The translations under genes and the position numbers were made by a program. Shown piece by piece: positions 12,230 through 26,432 of a DNA stretch of 64,000 bases (the first letter of the stretch is position 1; each line of letters opens with the position of its first letter). Below the pieces are notes generated by a model, which was not told the origin of the DNA, made no database searches, and saw nothing but the letters and a program-made list of their open reading frames with translations. The stretch covers positions 806,001 to 870,000 of the forward strand of contig JBCAMK010000022.1 of NCBI GenBank assembly GCA_038503065.1, in the 5' to 3' direction. Source of the DNA: Paragyromitra xinjiangensis. Lineage: Eukaryota; Ascomycota; Pezizomycetes; Pezizales; Discinaceae.

Positions 12230-15200
12230 CTGCAATGCACCTTCAGCGCCAGGGCGCAATGACCACAAGACAGCCAGTGGAAAGGATTAAATAGGTTTAG
12301 GGAGGGGCGATGGTTAGCTGCGTGCGTCTGGCGGCGAGGTTGGGAAGGAAGTTGAGCTGCTTGATGCGTTCGTGCGTGCGTCCGTCCGTCTTTCTGTTGC
12401 CGTCCCAAGTGCGCGGAACCCTGAAAGCAAGCATAACCAGTCAGCCGAGAGCCCGTCTCCTCTCTATCTATCACTCTCGCTCAATCACTCGTTCGTTCCC
12501 GAGATCGCGACGCAATATGGTCCAGAATCTTCACCTCCCCACCACTACCAACAACCCAACCACCACTCAAAAAATAAAAAAATAAACCCCACCGCCAAAC
12601 CGAGTCCAGGATGGTCGAAGAGACGATGAAGAGTGTACTCACTATCAGTAGAACTCCTTCGCTGGTGGAATGGCAAGACTGTAGGTATTGCGTGGCCTGC
12701 ACAGTTTGCTCGGGGAAAAAAAAGCGAACGAGTGAGCAAGTGATATGTAGCAGCAAGTGAATAGTAGCAGTAGTAGTAGCAATAGTAAAAGCAACAAGCA
12801 ATGGCGGGATCGCAAGTGGTGGGGGTGAGCGAGGTATTTTAGGGCGGCTGAGTTTGGGGTCGGTATCAGTCGGGCCGGTGACAGTGATCCAGGTCTTGAA
12901 AACAGAAAATAAATGTTTCGCGTGCCTCAACACGAGAAACCAACGCGTCTCCTAGGTTGGGAGAGGGGGGTGTGTCCCGACAATTATGCAAGTCTAGTAG
13001 GGTGCGTGAAGAAGGCTATCCTCTTGCTCTTGCCGCCAATAGTAGAAACTTAGGATAAAATAGGAAAGCCAGTAGGGGGGCCAGTAGTGCTTTGACCAAA
13101 CGCAATCAAGCGAAATGACAGGAAGATACTCTTTGGGTCGGCTCTTTTGAGGGAAATTGAAATGGCGGGAAGAGCAGCCTGATCGACTCTTGCCGGAATC
13201 CCCGTATGGTTGCTTTTTCTTCTTTTCTTACTCCAGTCAAGCCGGCGTCAACGAACGGCGTAATTCGAGAAAATGGCGGAAAATGAAGAGAATCAAATGC
13301 AAGCAAAAAGACTTGGTTATGGAATATATCTTCAGTTAACGCAACGCGGGATGACGAAAGTGCCGCAGAAACGATCGTGGCAGTGAAGAAGCTTTGGAGC
13401 TTTTGAGACACTGGTAGGTCAGGTCCAACGGAATTCTTAAACAGGGCAACAAAGACGGGCTCAGAGTCACTTGGATGCTTTGTAAAAGCAAACTCCGGTC
13501 GTGATGATCCCCAAGGGAAGGACACTTGATTTATTGGATGTTGAACTCTTGAAGAGATCCCCTCAACGGCGGCCTCATCGCTCGCTCATTGAGCCCACAC
13601 CCCTCCCCCAGGTTCTTGCTCTGTTCACGGAACCTTCTCCCCCTCCCCCTCTCATCCAAGTTGTCCCGACTCCCTAGTCGACTTAGACTATGTGCTTACT
13701 TACTTCTTTCGCCATAAGAGGACCTCTCTATCGGATTCATCTTGCCCCAAATCTGCCTTCCTGCATGCCCTGCGCCTACCTTGCCCTCTTCATTTCCCTG
13801 TCCATTTTGGACGAGGGCTGCAAGTCTGTGCGCTTAGAGTTTAGAGGGTTTGGGGGGGGAGGGGGGATTGGAGCCGGGGTCCCGCTTGATGTTCCTGCAT
13901 TTTTCCTATGCCATCAAAAGGAGCGAGGGAAGGTGAAGGGAGTGAGTATGTAAGTAGTGACCAGCATCACTATTGACCCAAGCTGAACTACTAAGCAAAA
14001 AATAGCAGTGTCAGATCCCCAGTTTTGCCCGGGAGTTATAAAAAGATTAAGCCCAGGGCCTAACGCGAATAAGGCCGAACGAAAAGGAGATGTGATGCGA
14101 GGGAAGGCAGGAATCCCTGCGGCAGATAGAAGGATACGAACCATTTTTTTTTCCGTCTATTTTGCAACACTTACTGGGGTGAGCGAAGCTCCAGCGAATC
14201 AGAAGGTACCCAAGCTGATATCCCTGTCATGAATCCTCCTCGGATTTTTAATACTGGACGATTTCAGCTGTTTTCATTGGTGCAAAAAAGGATAGTACAG
14301 AAGAAAGATGTGTCGGCGTTGCCGATGGATGTACCTAGACGAGCGCCAGGAGCCCGCGTCGCGGTGTATCATGTATCATATGTCAGTTAACCTGCAGCTG
14401 TTCTGCAGTAAAAGATATTTATCCGCGGCTTGGCTACATAAACTTTGGTCTTTTCTGGAAATTTGTCGTCGATGAAACAGCGAAAAGCAGAGGAACGAGG
14501 CTGGTTTTCTTGCCAAGATATATAGGCAACACTTCTGACGTCCCACTTTATCCCTTTGCGGCATGTCAAGCTTCTGAATCTCAGCCCTCAGATGAAGATC
14601 ACGAATAGCAAAAACACACTTCGTTTCGATTTGTTTCAGCGCGAGAAAGGTGGAGATATCGAAGCGAGAGCCGCTTGGAAAAGGGGGGCGAGTTATCCTC
14701 TTCGAGCCTCTCCATCGGATACCTTCTATTCCCAACCATCGATATCTGTCAACTCGAGATGAACTGCCAAATGCTGTTGGAAGAGGATCATCACGAAGCG
14801 AGCGGCAAAGCGAGCCGTATCCCTGAACGCTAAGAAATTCGCTTCACAAAACTTATATTTATCGAAAGATCTCGACATCATATCAAGAACCTTCACCCTG
14901 GGCATCGAGCAGCAAGCAGAATAGAGTAATGTGGGGACTTCCAAAACGTGGTCAGTGCTATTCCAGGAACACCACGAGCAGGTTGGCGGGGTTTGACCCC
15001 ACGTAAGACCTCAATCAAGTTTGAGGGACTCAAAGCGTTGGGTTGGCCCCCACATTGCATCGCGGCGACGGGTAATGCTTAGCGCGTGGGAGGCTCTCGT
15101 TGACTCACTTTGTATAAGATTGCAAACTGGCCTGCCCAGCGGATTAATGAGGAAGAAATATTTCGAGCCAAATACGCAGGTGCAGGGATTACGTTTTCAC

Positions 15201-18200
15201 GAGAATAAGGAGTGCTGAACTCAACGCGGTAAAAGCAATTGGTCAATGTTCATAGCGGTTTAGAGATGCTTGTAGAGTCAGATGAACATGGATGGAGATG
15301 AGGACATCAGGCTGGCCAGGGGGAAGGAGGGGTCAGTGGGATGGATGTTCGTGGAGCGAGCGCTCCTGTCAATGACGATGCCAACGTTAGTACCTGCGAT
15401 TAGACTCGGGCTAGAAAGCATCGCGAATCATCGAAGACACGCCATAGTGGCACAAAATCGACGCTCAGCGATCTTTGTGTGATGTTTATCTTTACGAAGA
15501 AGCATCTCAGGGTCAACTGCCGGAATGACGAATGCGGGAGTGGTGGAACAACAGCATTTCCACGTGGGGCATCGGTGCGGCCCGTGGTATCATCACTTTC
15601 AGAGTAGGAAACATGGCAAATGCAAGGATTTACGCTCTCCAAGTAGGAAGGCTGCTACCATAGCTACAGGGAAAACAACATGTATCTGCTTGTGGAGAAA
15701 CGCAGAGACGGGATTGCTGTTCAATTCCATGTTTTTAACCGGCCTTGCAGTGTTTCTCTCCTATTCTCCGAGTAACACGGTTGAACATGGTGACATTCTC
15801 GAACATTTTGAAACAATTCTATCCTTCGGTGGCACCGCATCGACCACGCGAGCTCAGATTCTCAAGATTTCCAGAGCATCTTCTGGGCCCTGCACACCAC
15901 GTTGGCGCTTACGAAACAGCGAGGATTGGTTGAAGTAATCAAGGTAAGGGTTTGTGACGGTAGAAAGAGGGTTATCTTCGATACTTCTACTTGCTTCTGC
16001 GTCTCGTAAAGGAATACGGGGATCTAGGTGCAGGAACACTTTCGTATCTTACATTTCTTGACACGGGATTCAAGTGTGCAGAATGGAGGCGCTCTAGAAA
16101 AGCTTCGACCAAGTCTGGCGTCAGATTAAACGAAACAAAACCTTATTGTATATCGAGACTCCATCGATCCTCGTGGAGTCTCTCGTGGTCGGCGACCAAG
16201 GATGTGCATACGAATAACCCAACCCTTTATTCATCCACACAGGATTTCACATTTTCACATGGCTATTTAGCCTACCGTAATAGCCCATCCTCGTTTCTTC
16301 AAACGCTGTCCAGTTCGTGACCCGAAAGTCGTAGGACACCTGAAGGTCATGGGGCGATGTTCTCCTGGGCAAACATCGGCTATAGTAGTTTTCCACCAGT
16401 GACTCCCCAGCACGATACCTACATGTATCTATCTATGAGACGCAACAACGGGGATCCTTTACGAAATACTTACTTGGGAACTTTGGCAGACCCTTCTCCT
16501 CCCTCCTTCCTCTTTGCTCGCATGGCCCAGGAATTGGCCAAGCGATGAAATGTTTCGTTTCTAAAAATCCCGATGACAGCCGGTCATCTGACTCGACCTG
16601 ATCGCAAGAGTTAGCTCAGCCATATCAACTTGTTTGCTGCAGTTTATTTTTACTTTTGGTCGTTTTGGAACAAGGAATCCCTTTCTATTTTTGCCTTCCT
16701 CCAGGATGGGTTGCTGTTAAGCACGATATTCCGTGCAGCTCGCAGGTTTTCAGCCTCGCCAGTAGCGCCTGACATAACACTATAGCGTTTTATCTCTCAA
16801 AAGATAACAAGATATCTTTATTGAGCCTACCCCTTGGCCCCTTGGCGGAACCAAGGGTGCACTGATTTCACAGAGTGGGCCAATTCGATTTCCCTTTTGC
16901 TTTGCCCCCGACCCCCCGACCCCTCCCCAAAGCTTATTCGAGCAGGAAATATAGTTAATATCATCGGAACTAAAAGGATAAAAAATCATCCTCTATCTTG
17001 ATTGGAACTTTGGTAGACCGGCCGCTACTTCCCCTCATTTTTGCGCAGCATGGGATGAGCTTTGGAAAGGCGGCTGCAGGGGCGTCGTCTCTCAGCGTTC
17101 CTCGCCCAAGGAATGCAATACACCAAATAAGTGGAACATCGTGAGGTGCTCCCCCAACTGTTGGAATGGCTCAGAACCAGAGCTCCTGTTGGATTACGAA
17201 CTACCGGGTGCCGTTCTAGCCCAAACAAGTCAAATCACTGCAAAACTACGGAGCCTTGGGTCATGTTTCCGTAGCCATGCGGACCTATCAGTATTGATCC
17301 CCAGATTATGACCATGTGCAGCTTGGAACGTTTGAACCCTCTGAACATCGAGTAATAAAAATCCATTAATCTGGGAATAATTACTGTCATTTGTTGCCGG
17401 TTCTCTAAGGTTTAATTTCTATGGACACGTTTATGCAGCAACCCGCAGATGTGGATACTATCACTTTTTCGTCACTTATTAGATCACGGGTAATCCCGAC
17501 AAAAAACCTGACAAATACTAATCAATAAGATTAGTTAGTTTTACGGCTCTTTTTTTCCCTTTTTTCCGCGTTGTGAGTTGCCGGGCAGTGTTTTCGAACG
17601 TCATTAGTCGCCGGTTTGAAATGGAGTCGAATACTGCAAAAAACCCCATCAGAGGCCGAGAGGCACTGCTTATCTGCCTCCCGCGAAGGTGAACGATGAC
17701 GCACTCCATTAGAGGCCCAGCCTGCACTAGATATTCGTCATTGATACCTCATGCAAGGCTGCATATGAGTATCTACTGGGTTATCGTTTAGATTTCTTTG
17801 AGAAGATAATATATTCTATGAGCATTCATATACTTGAATACTAACAAACTATCTGCCTAGCAAAGGAGTAGCCGAGAAACTGACCAATATTGCCTAAAGC
17901 ATGTAAAAGGTCTCATAATTTTTTCCCGAGAAACAGTCTTCGTAGGTGATCATGAGGCTACAATCTGAAAACATTCCCGGAATGCTCCCCCCAAGGTGGC
18001 CATATCCATGCAAAATTCTCTTAGTTCACCTATCGTATTTACAACCCTTGCTGACCTTTTTTATTACTTTTTTCTGATCTTTCCCTATTAGCTAGAAGAT
18101 CCCGAGCTTCAATCATATACTCGCCAAAGTCGTCTCCGATATATCTTGGTTTGTACTGCATCCGTTTGCCGGTCGCTACGATGTTGGAATCGGAAATTGT

Positions 18201-21200
18201 TTGTGAGGAGCTTCCCAGCATGACCGATCACTCGATGAAGATGGGCGTGAGCTTTACGAAAAGTGTTCCTGCCGACAACCGTGTGGAACGATGCTAGACC
18301 AAACACGACAGCGGTTGGCTGCAAATTTTCTCGGAATCACGTATGTTCACATACGTACATAACAGATCTCACATAGACATCTTATGGGCAGCTGCTTCCA
18401 TATCGCAGGGAGTGACATTTATTAGTCGAGTTCGGAGCATTTGCCAAGAAAAAGTTCCCGTAGAATGTCTTAACCAGTTCCACACATAGAAGACAAATAT
18501 TTCTTTTGGAAGGCATAACTTTCTTCCGATATGCAGCCACTCATATGCTCTTTTCCCGAGGTCTTCTCCTGCATATGATCAATTAGGTCGGCCTCATTTG
18601 GGGTTTTCTCATGGATTCAATACATGTCTCTTTATCAAAGGTGATATTTTTCAACTGACAGCTGATGCATACATCCTAATGCTTCATTGGCGATCTTGCT
18701 CATCTGCCGCATGCCGTGTTGATTCGAAAACGAGGGCATCTTCAACCACAAGAACACCCTAAGAGGAAGAACAAATCAAAAACCCATTAACCAATGGTAG
18801 CTTGCTTAGCAGGGTTGAAACTTAGGCCGGCTTGCTTTGAATGTCTCCCTAGTGGCGCACCACCTGTCGCTAGGGTCTAGCATTATGAACATGCCGTTAC
18901 TGGCGAGTTAATACTGGTAAGGTAGTAGCCCAGAATGTTCCAAGTTTCTCGCACGACATTGCGAATAGAAACTCTAGAATTTATCTACCCGATAACGGAT
19001 TTGCAACGATTTGAATCATCACCAATGAAAACTGGACCCGAAACTGCCGCGATACTATATTCTCACATCTCGTGTGTAGACTAGAGCAGGTACCTTTTTA
19101 CCGTCCTTGTCGCAGAGCACATGTTACTGTTAGGATTGAGAGAACTTGGACGTCCTAAGGGTAGAAAAAAATTTCCAGAATGCATAGCCTCGTGGCGATG
19201 AGATAATCTTGAGGCACTGGTCCTCAAAAGCAAAAAAACAAAAAAACAAAAAAAAAGCAGGCCTTGTCAGGGCTGTTGGTCTCATTCGTGATAGTCGTTG
19301 TGATTCTATACGGATCGATGACAAAAATATTTACCAATCGTAAGGCTCGTAAAAATGTTGGCATCGGCATTTTAACGAACGAATATGTTCCTGGAATATT
19401 TTTTTCAACCTGCTCTCGTAAAGCGTTCTCAATTTCATAGTGTTGTTGCATGTGGTTCATCTAGGTATTCGTGATAGCTAGCCTAATGATAACAAGGCTA
19501 ATCTATAGTTCATCCGATCCTTCATGCCTTTAAGACCTCTCCCGGCTAACACACTTACAATGCGGTTTCCGCGGAGCCTTCCTAATTCCTTTTTTTAGGT
19601 GTCTATTAGGCGTTATCTTCTAAAGGTACTTATAGTTATGTTGCTTAAGATGCCATCAGCGTCTTGGGGCTTGTGGCAGGGCTTTGGAATCTTCAGCCTT
19701 GTACAAGTAATTAAATGCGCTATAAAACAAAGGTCCGAGATTGGTGCGATCAGTGGAAATCACTGCAGGATCGACTACGTGAGAATAGATCTACTCAAGG
19801 TTATTGATGAGGGGTACATACACACACTTTCAATCTGCCATCGCGGGTTGCCTGCCATTATAAATTTTGCCACTCACGATGGCCGGGGCCATGAAGGTGG
19901 CCGGTATCTGCCGTGGGATTCGATTTCTTGAGTTTGATACTCTACATGTATGTATGCTTTGGTCACAAAACCTAACTCATGCACGCAAAATGAGCTAGAG
20001 AGGATTGATAAAAATGGCCTGTCGCTGCCTTCTAGACCTTGGAGATGGGCTAAACTTGATAATTGACGATAATGCAGGCTTGCCTGATAACCCCCCCGGC
20101 TGATGCAATCTTCTCTCCGCCACGATAGCCACGGCCTAGGTCAAGTGTGCCGTCCAATGCTGCAGGTCTGACATCCGTTTAATACTAGTGTGCTGAAATG
20201 TGGGAGATACCGCGGCAACGGAGCTTTGTACCGCACCAGTCTCCGTTCAACTCCCTAGAGTTTACCATGCTCCACGTGATCAGTCCCTACGCTCTGGGTG
20301 CTTGTGACTGGTAAGGAGATGCCTTACAGAAGACCCGTTGATATTCCCTGCGAATAATTTTCTATTCCGAGCGGCCGAAAAATTCACATGTTTTATTCAA
20401 AACTGGCCTTAGGGGCCCTATAAAGGGGCTAGGGGAGATGTTCCTGTTGGAAGTTCCTTTTGCGAGTGATATTCAATGATTTACGAGATTGATTGATTGA
20501 TTGATTCATTAAGTACGTGACTTACAAGGTTCATCTATTGGAAGTTCAAATACAAGGCTATGATGCCGTGAACCCTATATCCAATAGCTACTCAATTGTA
20601 TGCCAAAGGATGTAGCCCTTAGGACAACTTTAACATCGATTATCCCCGTAAATTAAACAAGAGGATAATCCATGCGTATGGTCGAATGGGCAGTGAGCTT
20701 CAAGCTTGGCGAAACATCGAGGCCTTTCTTTGACGTATTACGGAAATTTTAATTTTTTTAGTGGATAGAGCTGAGTCACAGGTTTCTCAACATATTTCTT
20801 ACGATCAGTGAATGGCCATGAAGTATAGAGCCACGGTCATCTGGGTCTGCCGTATCGTAAAAAAAAAAAGATATAGAGATTATCTTACTTTCACAAAACA
20901 TATCCTGGCCAGCCCATAAGGTTTAGATGGTTGCCCTCTCTAACGAGCATATGGGGGAAATGGTTCCAACATTCAAATAACTCACTTCTCAAAGACCTCT
21001 TCGAGATGCGTACGGTGGGCCTAAGCTCCGTAGATATCGCGTGCAGGGTGGGCCTGAAATTTCATTTCTCCCTGTGATCTTTGGCCTTGTGAGAATTTCC
21101 TAGGCTTAGTTCGACATATTCCGAGCAGGTACCATTTTTGGTTGTGATTATACGATTCTGCTTATAACTACTGTGAGTGCCCGGTATCTTCAAGTGTCAA

Positions 21201-22616
21201 AAAAATTATTCCGAACTAATGCTCTTCTGCTTGCGGAGTTTTCTTCCATTTACACACCCGTTATTTGGAATTCATGGACCCCGTGCGGGCTATGTCTTAA
21301 ACTCAAGGTGAAACATTTGTACTTGCTGTAATCCTAAAAACCCAGAAGAGTATTATATTTTTGGAAGAATTCCTATAATCATATTGAACATAATTTCGAC
21401 AAACCCTACCAGTCCTCGCAAGACTTAGCGTACTATACCGAGTGATATATTGTGATGATTATGTGGACAACATGATGATGAATTCATTAAGCACATCCAA
21501 TTATGTGGGGAACACATTCCCGATGCGCTGAAGACATCACATGCCTTTCCCCCTAACCATGAAACAGATCGCTTTTCTACCCTAATACTTGTCTTCTACT
21601 GCTTCTATAATTAGCTGGCAACCCTAAGACCCATAAAGCTGCTTGAGGCGAAGATATAGATACGCCCTGAAGTGCCTCATCCTACCCAAGGAAATATTGG
21701 TTCCGCCTCGTGGATTTTCGAAGCTTCCCGAGTTAAACTTACTGTTTTTAGTGGCTGTGAGGATTTATGTTTGAATAGTTGCTGTTATAAATTTAGGGGT
21801 TGGTATATAGGGCTATAGTATAGCTTGAATATGATATTCTAATTTCAATAAGGTGTGTCGAATCTGCCTAGGTAACTGGGACAAGTGTTTTTAGTCTGTC
21901 GGCGCTGTTGTGGACTTGAATGCCCTTGATTTTAGAGGGTTCAGCCCCGAAACGCGAGGCTCAATATCCTGTTGATCTGTAACTAGAAATCATAGGACGA
22001 TATCAGCGTTGTTTGCCATTGGACCCGAACCTAGAACTGAAAGATGGTAGAAACGGGCCTTATGCTAATTGCGTATATTGCAGGGCAAGCAGCGAGGGTT
22101 ATCTCACGGGGTTACCTCGCGTGCCTTGCCTTATGGACTGCGTTAGCCCTAGCCTCGGCCACCCCAATTCCCACCCATACTTGCAAGGTTCTATCAAGAG
22201 TGATAATCCATGATCCATAGTTATTATTCGGACATCAGAAAACAATAAACTATTGATCTAACTGCAATGCAGAACCAAAAAAAGAGAGAGAAAAAAATCA
22301 CACTCTCATCAATTTCTCAGGCATCAGTCGCCTAAGGCGGTGGGAGAAAAAACCCACTTTGATGATAGCCCAAGCACAAAATAGACATTTTTCCAAGCCT
22401 TGAACCACGCCCCCACCCAACCCAAAAACAAACAAAAAGCCGGCGGCAAATATGATATCGATGAAAGCAAAAAACTGGACGCAAAAGAAAAAACCCGAAC
22501 CCCGAGCCCCAGAGTAGCTCGACACTCGGGAATCATCCTACTCCTTTGGTAGCAGCTAGGGCGAAAAAATTTGCCGGCAATAGAAAATTAGAGGCAAAAA
22601 TAAGTGATTGTAGTGT
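12230..22616. other. Gene desert of about 10 kb
   Basis: The first 700 bp are the probable 5' leader and promoter of the vib-1-like gene, with pyrimidine-rich tracts on the coding strand and a CGTC/CGTG short tandem run near 12370-12390. From about 13.1 to 22.6 kb I found no convincing gene. Weak open frames (13106-13525 minus, 18039-18324 minus, 19224-19460 minus, 19599-19931 plus) are short and match no family I recognise; some could be decayed gene or transposon fragments. Other marks are TACATGTA octamers at 16420-16427 and 19943-19950 and a GATT tandem run around 20489-20506. Confidence 0.5.
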
Positions 22617-24910
22617 TCACCTCAGCGTAAAACTTGGGAAAACTTTTCTCCCGGCGATGTCGACGTGATACTCCACGATCCCACCATCAGTAGCCACATA
22701 TCTGCCAAATATTTAGTTATAACCCTTGAAATATTACTGGGTTTTTGGATACTCACAATTTACTCCCATCACGGCTCAGTGTGCACCCAGTGATATCTAC
22801 GCCATCTCCGTCGTCCCGATATCCCATCCCACCATCGTCCATAGCCCCCGTACTCCCCGTACTCCCACCATTTGTCGCACGTCGTCTCAGATAGTTCCTC
22901 CTCCTCTCCTCCGCAATCAGCGCGCTGAGTTCTCGATTCCTCTGATGTTCTGTAAATACGACTTCTAACGGTCTCGATGCCGACGTACGAGGCTCGCTGC
23001 CGGTATTCCACGAAAGTCTTTGGGGAGATGAATTGGGTTCTGTCACTGGCGGAACTGAAGGGACAGGCACAGGGACTGAAGGGACAGGCACAGGGACTGA
23101 AGGGACAGGCACAGGGACTGAAGGGACAGGCACAGGAACTGGCAACCGTGTAGAAACTGGAGAAGTTGATGTTGATTGATCGGTATACGATGGATGGGTC
23201 GAATTTCGACGGCGAGGTGGGTCGTGGATCCGTTGCCTAGCACGTTCGCGCTCAATTTGGCGCTCACGGTAATCACGGAGAAGTGCAGGTGTACTTGATG
23301 GTGGGTTAGGGTTAGGGGCCCCTTGTGAGGTAGGTGTTGAGGTAGATGCTGGAGGTGATTGTGTTGATGTCGGCGTGCGAGCGGGTGGATGGGATGGAGG
23401 GTAATTGGAAATTGGAGTTCGCCCATTAGAGGCACCGGCAGAGGGAGGGTAGTTGGATGTTGGATTTGGGGTTGGGGCTGCCCACCATTCATGCGAATTC
23501 CCACGTACTCTTGATACTAGCTCTGAAAGTTCACCAAATCGCCGTGAGAAAAATGCGTGCACGTCATCCTCGTTAGCCGCAACAGCATCTTCTTCGGATT
23601 CCTCTTCCTCCCTTGTGTATCGTCTGCCCGTAGAACCTTCACGCCTACGCCAAGAACGCTGTGTATTATCATCTTCACCACCAACCGACATAACCTCTGC
23701 TTCGATCAAGTCATCTTTTTCTACGAGAACATCCACCACCTGCCGCTTCGTAAAGTTACTTCTGGCATCAGCCACACAAACTCTCCCGGAATGTTCGGCC
23801 CAAACTAGGAGATCCAGAGGCGCTGGGGAAAATTGTACACTCCTCACAGCACCGGCATATGTCTTGGGACGGGAAGATGTAATCATTTTGACGATGGGCG
23901 AAGGGCAGCCAGGAAAATTGGTACACGATAAGTAACGAGTGTCGAATATAGTTATGGAGCCATCCTGGGATGCCACAGCACATAGGAGGGATGATGGGGA
24001 AAAACTGGTTGAAATGAGGGCATCTGTTCCGGCGGTCAATGGAGGATGCGAAGAAGAAGACAATTCGCTGCCCGCTTCTCCGATTCCTGTACCAGGCGTA
24101 CCAGGACAAGAGCCGGAAGGAGAGGCGGGGTGATAAAAGTAAACTTTAGTAGAGTCGCCAACGACAACAAGGTGTTGGCCATCAGGTGATATTGAGGCAT
24201 GGTTAGTGGCAATATTAAGGTGAAGAGTAGTGAGGACCGTATTTTGGGCGAGATGAAATATCCGGACTGTCTTATCATTATTTCTGCCGCTCACCGTCAG
24301 TCCGGGCAGGGACAGAAGGACAGAGTTATAGCGGGGTTGGTATACGTGAGAACAGCCACCACATCGTCATCGCTATTTGACGATGGTGGTCTGTGCAAGG
24401 TGACTGAATTCACAATCGAGCCACCAAGATGACTGATCTTGACCTCGGGACGTATTCGCCTTGAACTTCCCTCTCCGTTTCTAGATTCAAGCTCCAGTTC
24501 AAGACTCATAGCTTCGTCCTCAGCGGCCCTTTGCCGTCGGTCTCGACGTTTCTCAGGTTCCCCTACCCGAATAGTTGCAAATTGGCCATCTTCCACCCCA
24601 CCCGCACAAACCCAGCCATACCGAGCGCCTATACACCGAGGGCCAAAAGGCAACGAAGCTACTATTTCCCGTTTCCTGGTTGCTGGATTCAAGGCAAACA
24701 CGTTGTTGTCGGTGGGGTAGTAGAGGAGATTAGGTGCTGGAGAGCACAGTAACGAACGAAGCTGCCAGTGCCTAGAAGCCCAGACTTAGTATGTGATGGA
24801 TTGGACGAAAGGAGGACAAGCATCGAGGACCAACTTGAATGGGATCTTTGCATGGAAGAAGGTAAGGGGTGACGGGAGGAGGAGTTGGTAGTCTTGTCTG
24901 TATCACACAT
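22617..24910 (-). CDS. WD40-type protein with DUF2415-like region
   Basis: Exons are 24910-24831 (tentative), 24771-24346, 24283-22757 and 22701-22617, giving 705 residues with introns of 59, 62 and 55 nt. The N-terminal block HWQLRSLLCSPAPNLLYYPT leads into DNNVFALNPATRKR and the segment around FGPRCIGARYGWVCAGG, typical of this fungal family. WD-like strands follow (NNDKTVRIFHL, HASISPDGQHLVVVGDSTKV, ASQDGSITIFDTR). The DUF2415-type signature AGAVRSVQFSPAPLDLLVWA lies near residues 312-331. Then come an acidic-basic charged region, a Pro/Ser/Thr-rich stretch, a PVPVPSV repeat (about 550-582) and a conserved tail ending GRKVFPSFTLR. Function in this family is poorly known; a scaffold role is inferred from the WD fold. 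The first exon uses a weak GTCCTC donor, so the first 26 residues are uncertain. Without the 62-nt intron the frame would break at 24297. Confidence 0.85.
23053..23141 (-). repeat. 21-bp coding minisatellite (PVPVPSV repeat)
   Basis: About four near-identical 21-bp units (plus-strand core gaagggacaggcacaggga) encode tandem heptapeptides PVPVPSV inside the WD/DUF2415 protein. The period is a multiple of three, so copy-number change would keep the frame. Confidence 0.9.
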
Positions 24911-26249
24911 GATGTTCAGCTCTCAGGCCCAGCAACTGTTGCCGAGACGCACGCACACCCACGTCGAGGCTGGGAACTCTATGGGGAGGGGGAGGGAGTG
25001 GGGAGTAACAAGAGGGCGTACGGGGGATCTTCAACGGTCATTTTAATGATAGGAACGATTGATGGAGTGGAGAGAAGTTGAAAGGGGGTTTTTTTTCCTC
25101 CGGTCCGCCTATGTTGTCGTTGAGGCTGCTGCTGCTGCTTTTACTACTAGCTGACGGTGGTGATGATGACGATGGACGGATGGATGATGAACGACTACGA
25201 AAATAGTGGAAAATAATGAAGCACTCGATGGGGGAACGATTGATGATGGATACCTTGTTGATATGTATGTTTCGTATTAGATACTGTAGTCTGTCGATAT
25301 CTCAAGATCCAGCCAGCTTTGGGCAGCAGACAACGAGACGGGTAGTGGGAGGCATGGCGGGGGCTGACCAACGGACAGTAACCTGGGGTCGTTCTTCGAT
25401 TCTCGAAGGGGAAACCGTCTCGCCTTGGTTTTATTTTCCTTGCTTGGCGGGCAGAGTTGGAATCCTGTTGAGCTGTTCATCTTTTTTTTGCCGTGCAACC
25501 ACCGCTGCTTACGTACTGGCCTGTCTTTGCTGTCTATTTGCTCGCCGCAACGCTTGAATCGAAAGTGGAGATCGAGGTGCCAATTCCGGTGCTGATCTTC
25601 ATAGGTTTCGACGTCTTATCTGGGCAGTTCCCAAGCGAATATGTGTGTTATTACTCCCCGGTTCAACGGTATACATGTTGGCTAACTCGCGTCCCAGAAT
25701 GTTGAAAAGTTCTCGCCAAGCACGTTCACCCCACGCCACACTCTGCGAGATGGAAAGATTGTAGACCCGGTTTTGCACTTTGTTGATTCCAGGGACCCGG
25801 CTTGTGCGGCTACATGTAAGGAATTGTCCTTTTTCTCGTTGCTATCATTCTCCCGCAACAACGGCATCAAAGCGGTCGACTAGGCAGAGCTTGTATTCTC
25901 GGATGATTGATCGGATCTTCGCATCAAAGCTGTTGTGAGCCTGTGCTTCTCGATACTTTACGTCACGTGTGAAGATTTTGGATGTCGTGTCACCTCGTGA
26001 GACTCAAAATATGTAGGGGTTGCGTTAGAAAGCTGGGGGATTGAGGTTCAATTCTCAATAATACCGCTGGCAGCCCTACCTCTCGAGACAACTGCCATCG
26101 CAGTGTCTAATCCAATCGACCTGTATCGAGTTTTACAGGCTGATATGGTGCATCCTGTGATGAGAACTACAACCCGTTCGTAGAATTGGGATCAGCTTAA
26201 TTAGGCCAGTTCGTTTCGAGCAAAACTAACCCCCCCCCCTACATAGGTA

Positions 26250-26432
26250 CAGTCGTACCTTACTATACCGAACCTTCACATAGTGAACCCCTTGCCATAA
26301 CGAATAATTTCGGCCACACATTTTTTTTTCACAGTGCTACTCCATAGATATTGAATTTGCTGTAACGAATAACTTGCTATATCGAGCGAATTCTAGTGGA
26401 TTATGCAGGTTCGATATAGCAAGGTACGACTG
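26250..26432. mobile_element. 183-bp TA-flanked MITE, pogo-like ends
   Basis: The element starts CAGTCGTACCTTACTATACC and ends with the reverse complement of CAGTCGTACCTTGCTATATC, so its roughly 26-bp terminal inverted repeats differ at only two sites. TA is present directly outside each end (26248-26249 and 26433-26434). Internal stretches repeat the ATAACGAATAA-type motif in different orientations. CAG...CTG ends with a TA target duplication and a TATAACGAA-like subterminal motif fit pogo/Tc1-mariner non-autonomous elements. It has no coding capacity. Confidence 0.85.

Noticed and set aside
13106..13525. 139-codon minus-strand frame
   Set aside because: Unremarkable composition and no recognisable motif; a competing frame overlaps it on the other strand.
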